Below, piece by piece: positions 1 through 9,120 of a DNA stretch of 64,000 nt. The notes under the pieces are model-generated. The model was not told the origin of the DNA. It did not search any database and worked only from the letters and a program-made list of their open reading frames with translations. The DNA is taken from positions 4,953,001-5,017,000 of the forward strand of contig NZ_CP028843.1 in assembly GCF_003058325.1 (NCBI RefSeq), read 5' to 3'. Position numbers and translations under genes: made by a program. Each line of letters starts with the position of its first letter. Within the stretch, counting starts at the first letter, position 1. This stretch comes from Methylobacterium currus. Lineage in GTDB: Bacteria > Pseudomonadota > Alphaproteobacteria > Rhizobiales > Beijerinckiaceae.

Positions 1-1
1 T

Positions 2-271
2 CCCGCCACCCTCGACCGGGCCACCGACCGGGCGCTCACCGACCGGCGCATCCGCGACTTGCTGCTGGCCGAGATCGCCCGCCAGCCCTGGACCGACAAG
101 GCCGAGGGCAACGTCACGGTGCTGGACGGCGTCGTGCATCTCTGGGGCACGGTGGCGAACGAGGCGGAGAGCCGCGCGCTGGTGACCATGGCGGAAGGCA
201 TCCCGGGCGTCGTCGCGGTGCGCGACCACACCTTCGTCGCCTATTGGGGCGCCGACCCGGTGATGCTGTAG
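2..271 (+). CDS. C-terminal end of a BON-domain protein (5' end outside window)
   Basis: The reading frame is already open at the first bases and ends at a TAG-type stop near 271, so this is the tail of a longer protein. The visible 89 residues hold a BON-type fold: a helix rich in short charged residues, then NVTVLDGVVHLWGTV, then a conserved EAESRALVTMAEGIPGVVAV segment. BON domains bind membranes or ligands and often follow a pair of CBS domains in rhizobial proteins, so a CBS-BON protein is likely but the CBS part is not visible. A TTG at 59 could be read as a start, but the homology-like sequence continues upstream of it. A perfect GC-rich hairpin lies about 85 bases downstream. Confidence 0.75.
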   Translation, partial: PATLDRATDRALTDRRIRDLLLAEIARQPWTDKAEGNVTVLDGVVHLWGTVANEAESRALVTMAEGIPGVVAVRDHTFVAYWGADPVML

Positions 272-768
272 GTGCACGTCACGAAACTCCCGCTGCGCGG
301 GCGACGCCAGAGCGAGCAGCGACGGGTGACCGCGAGTTTTGTGAGAGACACCGAGGCCGGCGGGGTGCCCCCGCCGGCACATCGCCGCCCGGAAGTCCGG
401 GGTCGACGACGAAACGGCCGCGATCGTGCCGCTTCGTCTTCGACGAGCCGCCATCCCCGTCGCCGGAGACAGGCCTCCGGGCGGCGCCGGGTCACCCGGC
501 GCGACGGCACGCGACAGGACCGTGACCGGGGCACGCGGTAGACCGCTCGCGCTCCATCGACACGATACGGACCGCTCTCCGACGCGGCGCCCGCCGCTGT
601 CCGGGCCCGAGAACGGCGTGGCGGACTCGGCGAGGAGCCATCAGGGCGCGCCCGCCGCACGGCTCCGCCTGCCTCGTTCGAAAAAACTACCCTCCAGTAT
701 GTATCCGACCCATGGCCGCCCCCGCGCCCCGGCCTATCTGGCCCCGGACGCCGATCGGCCGGAGGCGC
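272..768. other. Intergenic stretch, no gene recognised
   Basis: About 500 bases between the BON-domain tail and the histidine phosphatase. Open frames exist on both strands but their translations are arginine/proline-rich and look like GC-driven shadows. It contains one perfect hairpin (356-378) and a short A-rich patch around 680-700 that may belong to a promoter for the phosphatase gene. Nothing else is supportable. Confidence 0.5.
356..378. terminator. Perfect GC hairpin after the BON-domain gene
   Basis: Two 10-base arms (GCCGGCGGGG and its exact complement) flank a 3-base loop. There is no run of T after it, so it is a weak candidate for an intrinsic terminator and could simply be a stable RNA end or a structural element. 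Confidence 0.35.
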
Positions 769-1500
769 ATGACCACGACCTTCTTCCTGGTGCGGCACGC
801 CGCCCATGGCCGGCTCGGCCGCATCCTCTGCGGGCGGATGCCCGGGGTGACGCCCGGGCGCGAAGGGAAGGCGCGAGGAGAGGCGCTGGCCGCGCGGCTG
901 GCCGGCGAGGGGCTGGCGGCGGTCTACGCTTCGCCGCTCGAGCGGGCGCAGGAGACCGCGGCCCCGATCGCGGCCCGGGCCGGGCTCGCGGTCGGGACCC
1001 TGCCGGCCCTGAACGAGATCGGTTTCGGCGCCCGGGCCGGGCAGAGCTTCGACGCCCTGCACGGCGACCCGGCCCGGGCCGGCTGGAACCAGGCCCGCCA
1101 CGTCACCCGGCCGCCGGGGGGCGAGACGGTGCTGGAGGCTCAAGGCCGCGTGATGCGGGGCCTGGAGGACCTGGGCGCCCGCTACGGCGAGGCCCGCCTC
1201 GCCCTCGTCAGCCACGCCGACGTGATCAAGCTCGTCATCGCCCACGCCCTCGGGCTCGGGGCGGACGGTCCGAAGCTGCACTCATCGAGCGGCGCTATGC
1301 GGGCGATCCGACCAACCGGTGGGCGCCCAACCGCGCCTGCACCGAGGCGATGCTGCGGGCCTGCGGCTTCCGGATCGAGGCGCATCCGGAGGAGGAGGTC
1401 TATTTCTGCCGCCGGACCGCGATGCCGGTCGACGGCCGGCCGGTCTATCCGGCGCAGTCAGGGGCCTGACCGGTACACGGGGCAGCCCTGCCGCCTATAA
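769..1500 (+). CDS. Histidine phosphatase family protein with foreign C-terminus (probably broken)
   Basis: The first ~164 codons encode a phosphoglycerate-mutase-like histidine phosphatase: the LVRHA catalytic motif is at residues 7-11, the YASPLERAQETA motif follows at about 60, and SHADVIK with the second catalytic His is near 145. A GGAGG sits 4 bases before the ATG at 769, which decides the start over the in-frame ATG at 712. After HALGLG (about base 1262) similarity to the family stops and the frame runs on through arginine/proline-rich sequence to 1500. In another frame the same bases encode the tail of a methyltransferase. The C-terminal ~30 residues usual for the family (about 195 residues) are therefore lost by a deletion junction. 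Activity is doubtful because the fold would be incomplete, although both catalytic histidines remain. Confidence 0.65.
   Translation: MTTTFFLVRHAAHGRLGRILCGRMPGVTPGREGKARGEALAARLAGEGLAAVYASPLERAQETAAPIAARAGLAVGTLPALNEIGFGARAGQSFDALHGDPARAGWNQARHVTRPPGGETVLEAQGRVMRGLEDLGARYGEARLALVSHADVIKLVIAHALGLGADGPKLHSSSGAMRAIRPTGGRPTAPAPRRCCGPAASGSRRIRRRRSISAAGPRCRSTAGRSIRRSQGPDRYTGQPCRL
1272..1469 (+). pseudogene. C-terminal remnant of an Rta_06860-type methyltransferase
   Basis: Read in the frame whose codons start at positions divisible by 3, these bases give a segment beginning ALIERRYAGDPTN, then WAPNRACTEAMLRACGF and a tail ending at a TGA at 1467-1469. The pattern of a His/Arg-Arg-Tyr/Phe-AGDPTN-WAPN stretch followed by an EAMLR-x-GF helix is typical of the C-terminus of SAM-dependent methyltransferases of the TIGR04290 type. 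The N-terminal SAM-binding part is absent; instead the frame upstream belongs to nothing and the adjacent frame is the histidine phosphatase. This is best explained by a deletion that fused two genes. Family naming is from memory. Confidence 0.6.
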
Positions 1501-1575
1501 CAGGTCACGGGGCACGCGGCTTGCCACGCTCGTGGCGCCCTGTCAGGACCCGCGCCCCGTGACCGCTCCCATCCG

Positions 1576-3666
1576 ATGAAGCCTTTTCCGATCCGCCGCG
1601 GGACCCTGCGCGAGCCGGGGCCCGACCTCGCCCGGCTGCCGGTGGCGCCGGACCTCACCGGCATCAGCATAGCCGAGGGATTGCGGGCCGCGGTCGCCTT
1701 CGCGAGCATCGTCCTGCTCGAATGGTGGCTGGCCTGGCCGCCGCTCCTCACCATGGCACTCGCCGCCAACCTCACCTGCTTCTGCGACATCGGCGGGCCG
1801 ATCCGGCCGCGGCTCCGGGCGCTCCTCGCCTTCGCGGGCCTCGGCGGCCTGTTCTGGGGTGCCTTCGGGGTGATGGAGGGCTACGGCCCGGCCCTGGTGC
1901 TGCCGGTGGCCCTCGTCGTCATCTTCGGCTGCACCTTCGCACGCGTCTGGGGCGTGCCGGCCCAGACCGTCGGCAACGTGCTGGTGGTGGTGCTCTGCCT
2001 CGCTCTCGACCGGGCGTTGAGCGTGGAGCAGGGCGCGGTCGTCGCCGCGATGTTCTGGGCCGGCGGGCTCTGGGCCGCCTTCCTGGCCCTGGTCGTGTGG
2101 CGGCTCCATCCCTACCGGCCCGCCCATACGGCGATCGGCGGCGTCTGGCGCGGCCTGTCGCGCCTCGCCCGCGACCTGCGCCGGCTCTCGGCCGGCCCGC
2201 ACGGGTCGGCCGACCTCGCGGTCTGGGAGGCGCATGCGCGCGGCCATCGCCGGGCGGTGCGCGACGCCATCGAGACCGCCCGCACCCTGGTCCTGGATCT
2301 CGCCCGCAGCCGCGCCCGGCTCTCGGAGCGCAACGCCCGGGCGCTGATCCGGCTGGAGGCCGCCGAGCAGCTGTTCGGGGTGATGATCGCCCTGTCGGAC
2401 TACCTGGAGCGCGCCACCCCGGCGCAGCGGGCGGACGCCGCCAGGCTCCTGCGCCTGCTGCCGCCGACGCTGAAGATCCTGTCCCGGGCGATCCGCCGCG
2501 ACCGGCCGGTGGACCTGCGGCGCATCGAGCGGGCGCTGGCCCGGGCGAAGCCGACTGCTGACGCCGACCCTGCCTATCGCCGGATGGCCGAGCGCATCCT
2601 CGACCGGGTGCGGATCGGCGCCAAGCTGTCGGGACCGGAGGATCTGGCCGGCGGCGGGGGGCTCGCCGGCGCGCCGGCCCCGCCCTGGCGCGAGACCGTC
2701 TTGCAGCCGCTGCGCGCCAACCTGACCTGGTCCTCGGCCAACCTGCGCCACGCCGTGCGGGCGACCGTGGTGGCGCTGCCGGCGCTGGCCGTCACCTTCT
2801 GGTGGCCCGGCCCGTTCACCCACTGGCTCACCATCACGGTGGTGCTGACGATGCAGCCCTTCTACGCCGCCACCTGGCAGCGGGCGCTGGAGCGCATCGG
2901 CGGGACGGTCCTGGGCGGAGTGATCGGGGCGGTGCTGGCCTTCTACGCCACCTCGCCGCCGATCCTCGCCGCCATGATGGTGCCGCTCAGCGTGCTGGGC
3001 TTCGCCGCCCGGGGCGTGAGCTACGGCACCTTCATCGCCTGCCTGACGCCCCTCGTCGTGGTGCTGGTGGAGCTGGTCGAGCCCGGTCACTCCTCCTGGG
3101 AGATCGTCGGGATGCGGGCCCTGTTCACGGTGCTGGGCGGCGCGGTGGCGGTGCTGGCCGGCCTCCTGCTGTGGCCGCTCTGGGAGCCGGGCCGGGTGCG
3201 CGACGCGCTCCGCACGGCACTCCAGACCCATGCCCGCTACGCCGAGGCCGTGGTGGCGGAGCGCTTAGGGGAAGGCCCGTCGGCCGCCGCCGAGGCCGCG
3301 GCCCGGGCGGCGGGACTTGCCAGCAACAACCTCGAGGCGGCGCTCTCCCGCGCGCTCCAGGAGCCGCGCCAGCGCGGCCGCTCCCGGATCGAGGCCGCGA
3401 TGGTCGCCGACGCCACCCTGCGCCGCATGGCCGGCCGTCTGGCGATCCTGCGCCACGAGCCGGAGCCCGAGGGGCCCGACGCCGCGGCCTGGCGCGCCTG
3501 GCGCGACTGGCTGAATCAGGCGCTCGCCCGCACCGCGGCCGGCGAGCGGCTGCCGTCCAAGCCGGAAGGCGCGGATTCGGAGGCGTTCGGGCGCATTGCC
3601 GCTCAGGTCGAGCTTCTCGCCGGGACTCTCAAGCGGGCGGGGATCGGCGGCGTCACGCCGCCCTGA
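1576..3666 (+). CDS. FUSC family inner-membrane protein (aromatic acid exporter-like)
   Basis: A 696-residue inner-membrane protein with the duplicated layout of FUSC/YccS/AaeB-type proteins: a first cluster of hydrophobic helices at roughly residues 35-175, a long hydrophilic helical domain at about 175-385, a second hydrophobic cluster at about 390-545, and a helical cytoplasmic tail. The family exports aromatic carboxylates in some members; the substrate here is unknown, and no membrane-fusion partner lies beside it. The ATG at 1576 opens the frame directly before MKPFPIRRG. The 3' end overlaps the end of the convergent chemoreceptor gene by 14 bases, so the two transcripts share complementary tails. 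Confidence 0.85.
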   Translation: MKPFPIRRGTLREPGPDLARLPVAPDLTGISIAEGLRAAVAFASIVLLEWWLAWPPLLTMALAANLTCFCDIGGPIRPRLRALLAFAGLGGLFWGAFGVMEGYGPALVLPVALVVIFGCTFARVWGVPAQTVGNVLVVVLCLALDRALSVEQGAVVAAMFWAGGLWAAFLALVVWRLHPYRPAHTAIGGVWRGLSRLARDLRRLSAGPHGSADLAVWEAHARGHRRAVRDAIETARTLVLDLARSRARLSERNARALIRLEAAEQLFGVMIALSDYLERATPAQRADAARLLRLLPPTLKILSRAIRRDRPVDLRRIERALARAKPTADADPAYRRMAERILDRVRIGAKLSGPEDLAGGGGLAGAPAPPWRETVLQPLRANLTWSSANLRHAVRATVVALPALAVTFWWPGPFTHWLTITVVLTMQPFYAATWQRALERIGGTVLGGVIGAVLAFYATSPPILAAMMVPLSVLGFAARGVSYGTFIACLTPLVVVLVELVEPGHSSWEIVGMRALFTVLGGAVAVLAGLLLWPLWEPGRVRDALRTALQTHARYAEAVVAERLGEGPSAAAEAAARAAGLASNNLEAALSRALQEPRQRGRSRIEAAMVADATLRRMAGRLAILRHEPEPEGPDAAAWRAWRDWLNQALARTAAGERLPSKPEGADSEAFGRIAAQVELLAGTLKRAGIGGVTPP

Positions 3667-5005
3667 CCTCGCTCAAGAAAGCTCCCACCGCCGCGCTCAT
3701 CGCCTCTGCCTGCCGCCCGAGATCCTGGGTGGAGCCGGTGACGCGGGCGGCGGCCTCGGCGGTGCCGCCGGCATCCTCGCGCACGCGGTCGATCAGGCGG
3801 GCGACCTCGTCGGTGCCGGCGCTGACGTCGCGGGTGCTGCGGGCGATCTCGGCGGTGGCGGCGCTCTGCTCCTCGACCGCGGCGGAGATCATCGCGCTGC
3901 TCTCGCTCACGCGCCCGATCGTCTCGCGGATGCGCGCGATGGCCTCGACCGAGCCTCCCGCTGCCGCCCGCATGGCGTCGATCTGCCCGACGATCGTCCC
4001 GGTGGCCCGGGCGGTCTGCTGCGCCAGGGCCTTCACCTCCGCGGCGACCACCGCGAAGCCGCGGCCGGCCGCTCCGGCGCGGGACGCCTCGATCGTGGCG
4101 TTGAGGGCCAGCAGGTTGGTCTGGCTGGCGATGCCGGTGATCAGCGTCACCACCTCGCCGACCTGCGTCACCGCCCCGGCGAGCGAGGCGACCCGTGCCG
4201 CCACCGCGTCGGACTGCTCCACCGCGTCCTGCGCCACCGCGTGGGAGCGGCCGACTTCGCCGGCGATCTCGGCGATCGCCGCGCGCAGCTGCTCGGCGGA
4301 GCGGGCCACCTGCTCGGTCCCGGCCGAGGCCTCGATCACCGCCGCCGCCACGGCGGTCGCCGCCTCGGTCGAGCGGGCGGCGTTGCGCGACAGGGCGCCG
4401 ACGGTGCCGTCGAGGGAGCGGGCCTGGTCGGCGACCGCGCCGATCGCCGCCCCGACCCGCTCCTCGAAGGCCTGGGCCAGGGCCGCGGTGGTGCTGCGGC
4501 GGCTCGCCTGCTCGGCGGCCGCGTAGGTCTCGAGCAGCACTTCGAGGTCGAGCCAGGCCGCCCGGGTGAGGGCGCCCTGAAGCGCCGCCCGGGACTTGGC
4601 CGCCCCGATCTTCCCCCCGACCAGGCGGTGCGGGCCGGCGAGGCCCAACGCCTCGGCGAGCCCCGCCGTCACCGTGGCGTGGCAGATCGCGACCGCGTAG
4701 GCCGGCACCCGCCGCGCGTAGAAGACCGAGGCCAGCCGCTCGGCCGAGGCCGTGAAGTCCGGGCCGAAATCGCCGCTCACCACCCGCACCCAGTGGGCCA
4801 CCCGGGCCGCGCGCACCTGCGGGTCGCGCAGGGCGTCCTGGATCTCCGGCCAGTCCCCGAAACGGGCGTTCCACTCGGCGAGGAGACCCGGCAGCCGCTC
4901 GCGCGCGAAGCCGGCGAGGCCGCGCAGGCGGGTCAGGTCGTCCTCCGTGAGGCCGAAGGTGGCGAAGCGCCGGGCTTGTGCGGCGGTGACGGCCGTCTGG
5001 TCCAT
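3653..5005 (-). CDS. Soluble globin-coupled methyl-accepting chemotaxis protein
   Basis: A 450-residue chemoreceptor without any membrane-spanning stretch. Residues 1 to about 165 resemble a protoglobin sensor domain (FGLTEDDL start, then [15 protein letters not shown] and a following helix), and the remainder is a classic MCP signalling domain with the hairpin tip [17 protein letters not shown] and [18 protein letters not shown]. Globin-coupled sensors bind haem and respond to oxygen (aerotaxis, HemAT type). The helix that normally supplies the proximal His reads [15 protein letters not shown] here, with no His in the expected place, so haem binding is uncertain. It would signal from the cytoplasm to CheA/CheW, which are not in the window. 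The gene overlaps the FUSC gene tail to tail. Confidence 0.85.
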   Translation of the reverse strand: MDQTAVTAAQARRFATFGLTEDDLTRLRGLAGFARERLPGLLAEWNARFGDWPEIQDALRDPQVRAARVAHWVRVVSGDFGPDFTASAERLASVFYARRVPAYAVAICHATVTAGLAEALGLAGPHRLVGGKIGAAKSRAALQGALTRAAWLDLEVLLETYAAAEQASRRSTTAALAQAFEERVGAAIGAVADQARSLDGTVGALSRNAARSTEAATAVAAAVIEASAGTEQVARSAEQLRAAIAEIAGEVGRSHAVAQDAVEQSDAVAARVASLAGAVTQVGEVVTLITGIASQTNLLALNATIEASRAGAAGRGFAVVAAEVKALAQQTARATGTIVGQIDAMRAAAGGSVEAIARIRETIGRVSESSAMISAAVEEQSAATAEIARSTRDVSAGTDEVARLIDRVREDAGGTAEAAARVTGSTQDLGRQAEAMSAAVGAFLSEVRAA

Positions 5006-5062
5006 AGCTCAGTTGCACCTTTTCCGGTTCACAACTGATGCGAGTGGGCCGATAATTTTTTC

Positions 5063-6043
5063 TTACCGACGATCGATTGCGTCACAAATATCTGGCCGCT
5101 CATCGTTGCTTGTCGTGCCTTCCGGGCCAGCCGCGAGGCTGCGGGCACAGTCGGCGATCTGCCGGCGCAGCCAGGCATGGCCCGGGTGGCGCTCGACGCG
5201 CCGGGCCCAGACCAGGACCGAGTGGGTGACCGGCAGGTCCGGATCCGCCGGCAGGGCCGCGCAGGCGACCGGATGCACCGTCGCGAGGGTACGGGCGATC
5301 CGCTCGGCCATCACCGCCACCAGGTCGGACCGGGCGAGGATCGGCGCCGCCGACAGGAACGGGGCTGCCATGGCGACGCGGCGCGGGGCCAGGCCCCGCC
5401 GGGACAGGATCGCGTCGAGGAAGCCGACATCGTCGCCGGTCGAGGAAACGACGAGGTGCGACAAAGCCGCGAGACGCTCGTAGGTGAGCGGCTCGTCGAG
5501 CGCCGGATGCCCGCGCCGGCCGACGACCGCGAACCCGTCCCGGATCAGCGTCCTGGTGCCGAAGCGCTCGCCCTCGACCCGGCCGGCGCCGACGATCGCG
5601 AGGTCGACATCCCCGCGGTCCAGGAGGTCGTCGACCCGCACGGTCCCGCTCGGGCTCATGTGGAGGAGCAAGGCCGGCGCCCGGCTTCCGATCCACTCGG
5701 CGACCGGCGCGGCCAGGACCACGGCAGCGGTGTTGTTGAGCACCAGGCGGAAGCTCGCGGTGGACGAGGCCGGATCGAACCGGTCCTGGTGCAGCGCGCC
5801 CTCGATCGCGGCCAGCGCTTGCCGCACGGGCCCGGCCAGGTCGAGGGCGCGGGGTGTCGGGCTCATGCCCTCCGGCCGACGCACGAACAATTCGTCGCCG
5901 AGGGCGCGGCGCAGGCGCTGCAGGGCGTGGCTCACCGCCGACTGGCTCAGGCCCAGCCGCTCTCCGGCGCGCGTCACGTGGCGCTCGCGCATGATCGCGT
6001 CGAACACGATGAGCAGCTTGAAGTCGAACGCGTCCCAGTTCAC
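5063..6043 (-). CDS. LysR family transcriptional regulator
   Basis: A 326-residue LysR-type regulator. The N-terminal winged helix-turn-helix is clear at residues 7-65 (HVTRAGERLGLSQSAVSHAL, then LRRALGDELFVR), followed by a linker helix and a periplasmic-binding-like effector domain from about residue 95. The LRR-ALGDELFVRRPEGM variant is that of the NodD/NahR-like branch. Such regulators usually control a divergent neighbour, but the next upstream gene is a small doubtful ORF about 85 bases away and then the OmpW gene, so the target is not obvious. The sequence ends in an unconserved polar tail. Confidence 0.9.
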   Translation of the reverse strand: MNWDAFDFKLLIVFDAIMRERHVTRAGERLGLSQSAVSHALQRLRRALGDELFVRRPEGMSPTPRALDLAGPVRQALAAIEGALHQDRFDPASSTASFRLVLNNTAAVVLAAPVAEWIGSRAPALLLHMSPSGTVRVDDLLDRGDVDLAIVGAGRVEGERFGTRTLIRDGFAVVGRRGHPALDEPLTYERLAALSHLVVSSTGDDVGFLDAILSRRGLAPRRVAMAAPFLSAAPILARSDLVAVMAERIARTLATVHPVACAALPADPDLPVTHSVLVWARRVERHPGHAWLRRQIADCARSLAAGPEGTTSNDERPDICDAIDRR

Positions 6044-6126
6044 CGGCGCGTTGTAGCGGAGGGGAGCGGGCGGGAACAGACGGGGCCGACCGGGCGGCGC
6101 TGCGGCCCGCGGGCCTCAGGGGGCTT

Positions 6127-6312
6127 TCAGCGCCGCGGCCGGGCGAGCCTGACGACGCCCGAACAGGCGAGCAGGATCAGCACGCTCATCAGGCAGGGCG
6201 AGCCCGGGGTGCGGCCCGGGTCACCCCTGGCCAAGCACCACGAGGCGGCGACCGGCAGGAGAATCGCGGTCCACCGCAAGGTCGGGGCGTCCTCCAAGGA
6301 AGGCCACGTCAT
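6127..6312 (-). CDS. Possible small membrane protein (61 aa), unrecognised
   Basis: A short frame in the LysR-OmpW gap. From the ATG at 6312 it encodes MTWPSLEDAPTLRW, one hydrophobic stretch (AILLPVAASWCLA), a Gly/Pro linker and a second one (LMSVLILLACSGVVRL) ending in RPRR. That gives two short membrane segments with a positive C-terminus. I recognise no family and see no strong ribosome binding site, so it could be chance. Confidence 0.3.
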   Translation of the reverse strand: MTWPSLEDAPTLRWTAILLPVAASWCLARGDPGRTPGSPCLMSVLILLACSGVVRLARPRR

Positions 6313-6504
6313 GCCCGCGCGCCGGCCGCCCATCCGTGTCCTGCGGCAAGGCGCGAGGACGGGACTCTTCCGCCGGGGCCGGGCCCATCGGGACCAAGCT
6401 CGGCAGTTTGATCCCGATCAAGGTCGGGGTGGGCGGGACCGTGAAGGTGGGCGCGCCGGCCTCGCCGGTGCCCTTTTCCCTATCTCCGGATCAGACGACG
6501 TCTC

Positions 6505-7194
6505 ATGTCCAAGAGGACCAAACTCAAGCGGACCCTCCTCCTCGCCGCCGCGCTCGTCCTCGGTGCGAACGGCGCCCACGCCGCCGATCTGCCGAGAGCC
6601 GCCCCGTCCCCGGATTTCGTGCCGGTGACGTGGTCGCCGTGGCTGGTGCGCCTGCGCGTCCTCGGCGTCCTGCCCGATCCGGACGCGCGCCTCTCGGCCG
6701 CGGGCGTGCCGCTGGCGGGCGCGAAGGTCGGCATCACCGACTCGGTCATCCCCGAGCTCAACATCACCTACTTCTTCACGAAGGCCATCGCGGCCGAGCT
6801 GATCCTGGGCGTGACCCGTCACGGCATCCACGGCGCCGGCGCCCTGGCGGGCACCCGCATCGGCACCACGTGGATCCTGCCGCCCACCCTCACCCTCCAG
6901 TATCACTTCGACGGCCTCGGGCCGTTGAAGCCGTATCTCGGCGCAGGCGTGAACTACTCGGTCTTCTTCGGCGAGCAGGAGCGGGGCGGCTTCACCGCCT
7001 TCCGCCTGACGAACAGCGTCGCCCCCGCCCTGCAAGCGGGCTTCGACTACATGCTCGACGAGCATTGGGGCATCAACGTCGACGTGAAGAAGATCGTCCT
7101 CGACACGAAGGTCAAGCTGAACGCCGGCGTGATCCGGGGCCGCGTCGACATCGATCCCTGGATCGTGGGAGGCGGCATCACCTACAAGTTCTAG
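6505..7194 (+). CDS. OmpW family outer-membrane protein
   Basis: A 229-residue exported beta-barrel. Residues 1-26 form a signal peptide (positive start, hydrophobic LLLAAALVLG core, AHA cleavage site before ADLP). The mature part alternates hydrophobic and polar residues and contains the family landmarks: PELNITYFFTKAIAAELI, LPPTLTLQYHF near the middle, LKPYLGAGVNYSVFF, a WGINVDVKKI strand, and a terminal aromatic residue (ITYKF) as needed for assembly by the BAM machinery. OmpW proteins form narrow eight-stranded channels for small hydrophobic molecules. The N-terminal part is slightly shorter than in E. coli OmpW. No operon partner; convergent with the PAS-XRE gene. Confidence 0.88.
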   Translation: MSKRTKLKRTLLLAAALVLGANGAHAADLPRAAPSPDFVPVTWSPWLVRLRVLGVLPDPDARLSAAGVPLAGAKVGITDSVIPELNITYFFTKAIAAELILGVTRHGIHGAGALAGTRIGTTWILPPTLTLQYHFDGLGPLKPYLGAGVNYSVFFGEQERGGFTAFRLTNSVAPALQAGFDYMLDEHWGINVDVKKIVLDTKVKLNAGVIRGRVDIDPWIVGGGITYKF

Positions 7195-7222
7195 GGCGTC
7201 CTTGCGACGGAGCGGCCCGGCG

Positions 7223-8317
7223 TCACGCCTCGCGGATGCCGGGCTTCACGCCGGGCTCGAAGGTGAACACGATCCCGGCCTTCTCCAGGGCGCGCCGCAC
7301 CGCCAGAACGGTGTCGGGGCGCGGCCGGACGGCGGAGCCGGAATCCTCCAGCCGGTTGACGGTCGAGATCGAGACCTCCGCCAGCTTGGCCAGGTCTTCC
7401 TTCGACAGGCCCGCCATGCCGCGGGCGGCGCGGATCTGGGCGGGCGTGACGAGGGCGTCGGCGGCCGGCGCGGCGCTCGGCACCGCGGCGGGCGTCTCGG
7501 GCGGGGGCGCGCCGTAGCGGGTCCGGCCCGGGACGTTCAGGCAGACCCCGACCCATTCCCGCACCGAGCCGTCGCGGTTGAGGACCGGGGCGCCGCGGGC
7601 GTTGAACCAGCGATAGATCCCGTCCGCGCACAGGACGCGGTAATCCGTGTTGTAGGGCGCCGTGTGCTCGATCGCCGTCGTCCAGGCCGCAAGCGTCCGA
7701 GGCCGGTCCTCGGGATGAACGGCGTCGAGCCAGCCCAGGCCCTGCATCTCGGCGTGGGACTGGCCGGTCAGCGCCATCCATTGCGGCATCTCGCTCGGCT
7801 CGCCATTGGCCTTGTTGACCCAGAACACCGATGCCGTCGCGGCGATCAGGGCGGTCAGCCGGTCGTGGCGCTGCAGCAGGGCGCGCATCGCGTCGTGCTG
7901 CGCCGTCACGTCGAACACCACGCCCATGCCCTGGCACGGGACCCCGTCCGGGCCGAGGATCGCCTCGGCATGGTGGAGGATCCAGCGCTGGGTCCGGTCC
8001 GGCCGGACGATGCGGAACTCGCGGCTGATCGCCTGGCCGGAGCGGAGGACCGCGATCTGGTCGCGGTGCGCGGCTTGGTCGTCCGGATGGATCATGTCGA
8101 GCCCGAAGCCGAAGGTCATCTCGGTGGCCGGATCGATCCCCAGGATGCGGTAGAGGCCGGGCGAGGCGGTCAGCCGCTCGGAGCGGAGGTCGGAGGACCA
8201 GAAGCCGACCTTGCCGGTATCCTCGATGAGCTTGAGGAAGTTGCGGGAGGAGAAGGCGTGCGGGGCGACGGCCGGATGAGGCGTCGCGGGCGGTTGCATC
8301 AGGGCACGCGTCGGCAT
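7223..8317 (-). CDS. PAS-PAS-XRE one-component regulator
   Basis: A 364-residue cytoplasmic protein. Residues ~25-145 form a first PAS domain (FLKLIEDTGKVGFW, LTASPGLYRILGI, MIHPDD), residues ~148-270 a second (ATASVFWVNKANG, WMALTG, AVHPEDRPRTLAAW, WFNARGAPVLNRDG), then a Pro/Ala linker and, from about 285, an XRE-type helix-turn-helix (TPAQIRAARGMAGLSKEDLAKLAEVS) with its usual tail VRRALEKAGIVF. This joins small-molecule or redox sensing to DNA binding in one chain. No kinase or cyclase domain is present. Upstream (8318-8723) is a lower-GC spacer likely to hold its promoter. Target genes are unknown. Confidence 0.85.
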   Translation of the reverse strand: MPTRALMQPPATPHPAVAPHAFSSRNFLKLIEDTGKVGFWSSDLRSERLTASPGLYRILGIDPATEMTFGFGLDMIHPDDQAAHRDQIAVLRSGQAISREFRIVRPDRTQRWILHHAEAILGPDGVPCQGMGVVFDVTAQHDAMRALLQRHDRLTALIAATASVFWVNKANGEPSEMPQWMALTGQSHAEMQGLGWLDAVHPEDRPRTLAAWTTAIEHTAPYNTDYRVLCADGIYRWFNARGAPVLNRDGSVREWVGVCLNVPGRTRYGAPPPETPAAVPSAAPAADALVTPAQIRAARGMAGLSKEDLAKLAEVSISTVNRLEDSGSAVRPRPDTVLAVRRALEKAGIVFTFEPGVKPGIREA

Positions 8318-8723
8318 TCGTCCTCCGGCACTTCGTCCGACGCGGCGCGTCCGGCCGTCACGGTGGATGATTTCGTGCCATCCAAGCGCTTAATGAAAGC
8401 TTGAATGAATCGAAGACTGGCGTAAGGGGGACGTATGCCGGCCTTCCGTCCTCAGCAAAAGCCGTCATCTGCCATACAATGACAGCAAATCGTTCAGCTC
8501 CGCCCGAATTCGCTTTCCACATGCGGAAATGACAGGAAACCGGGGTCAAGAATCTTGGCATACGCCTGTTTCTCGCGGTTTCCGTTGAGGCCCTGGCAGT
8601 CTGCCTGATTCATGCTGCGGCGTGAGGAGCAAGGCTCGTCCGTCCGAGGCAGGGGCGGCCAGACCTGTCTTCCCGAAGTCAGGGCGGGGGTGTGACTGCC
8701 CCATTTCGCGGATCGCGGCGACG
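8318..8723. other. Lower-GC intergenic region
   Basis: About 400 bases between the PAS-XRE gene (reading left) and the chemoreceptor remnant (reading right). The part from about 8380 to 8560 is visibly richer in A and T than its surroundings, which fits promoters or ageing non-coding DNA. No convincing coding sequence. Confidence 0.5.
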
Positions 8724-9120
8724 ATGCTGCTGGGGCACACCCACCTCAAGGCCAAGCTGAACGCGCTGGACGCCTCGCAGGCCCTGATGGACTTCGACCT
8801 GGACGGCACCGTCATCACCGCCAACGCCCACGTCCTGGCCACCCTGGGCTACCGCCTGGAGAAGATCCGGGGGCGGCATCACTCGATGTTCGTCGATCCC
8901 GCCGAGCGCGACGGCGACGCCTACCGCGCGTTCTGGGCGGCCCTGCGCCGGGGCGAGCATCAGGCCGTCGTGGCCCAGGAGATGTCGGCCAGCATGCAGG
9001 CCCATGACGGGGGCCGTCGGCGAGATCAGCCGGACCATCGGGGCGATCGCCGCCTCGACCCGGAAGGTCGACGCCGCCGCCCGCCTGCTCCGCGACGCCT
9101 CCCGGAGCATGGCCGGCTGA
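8724..9120 (+). pseudogene. Remnant of a PAS-type methyl-accepting chemotaxis protein
   Basis: From the ATG at 8724 the frame encodes the first half of a PAS domain typical of alphaproteobacterial chemoreceptors (LDASQALMDFDLDGTV, then ANAHVLATLGYRLEKIRGRHHSMFVDP, FWAALRRGEHQA). It then jumps to VAQEMSASMQA, a piece that normally lies at the end of an MCP signalling domain. One extra base near 9003 shifts the frame, and the chemoreceptor tail continues in the next frame (MTGAVGEISRTIGAIAAS to MAG, stop 9118-9120). The second half of the PAS domain and nearly the whole signalling helix hairpin are missing. A large internal deletion plus a frameshift explain this. Confidence 0.7.
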
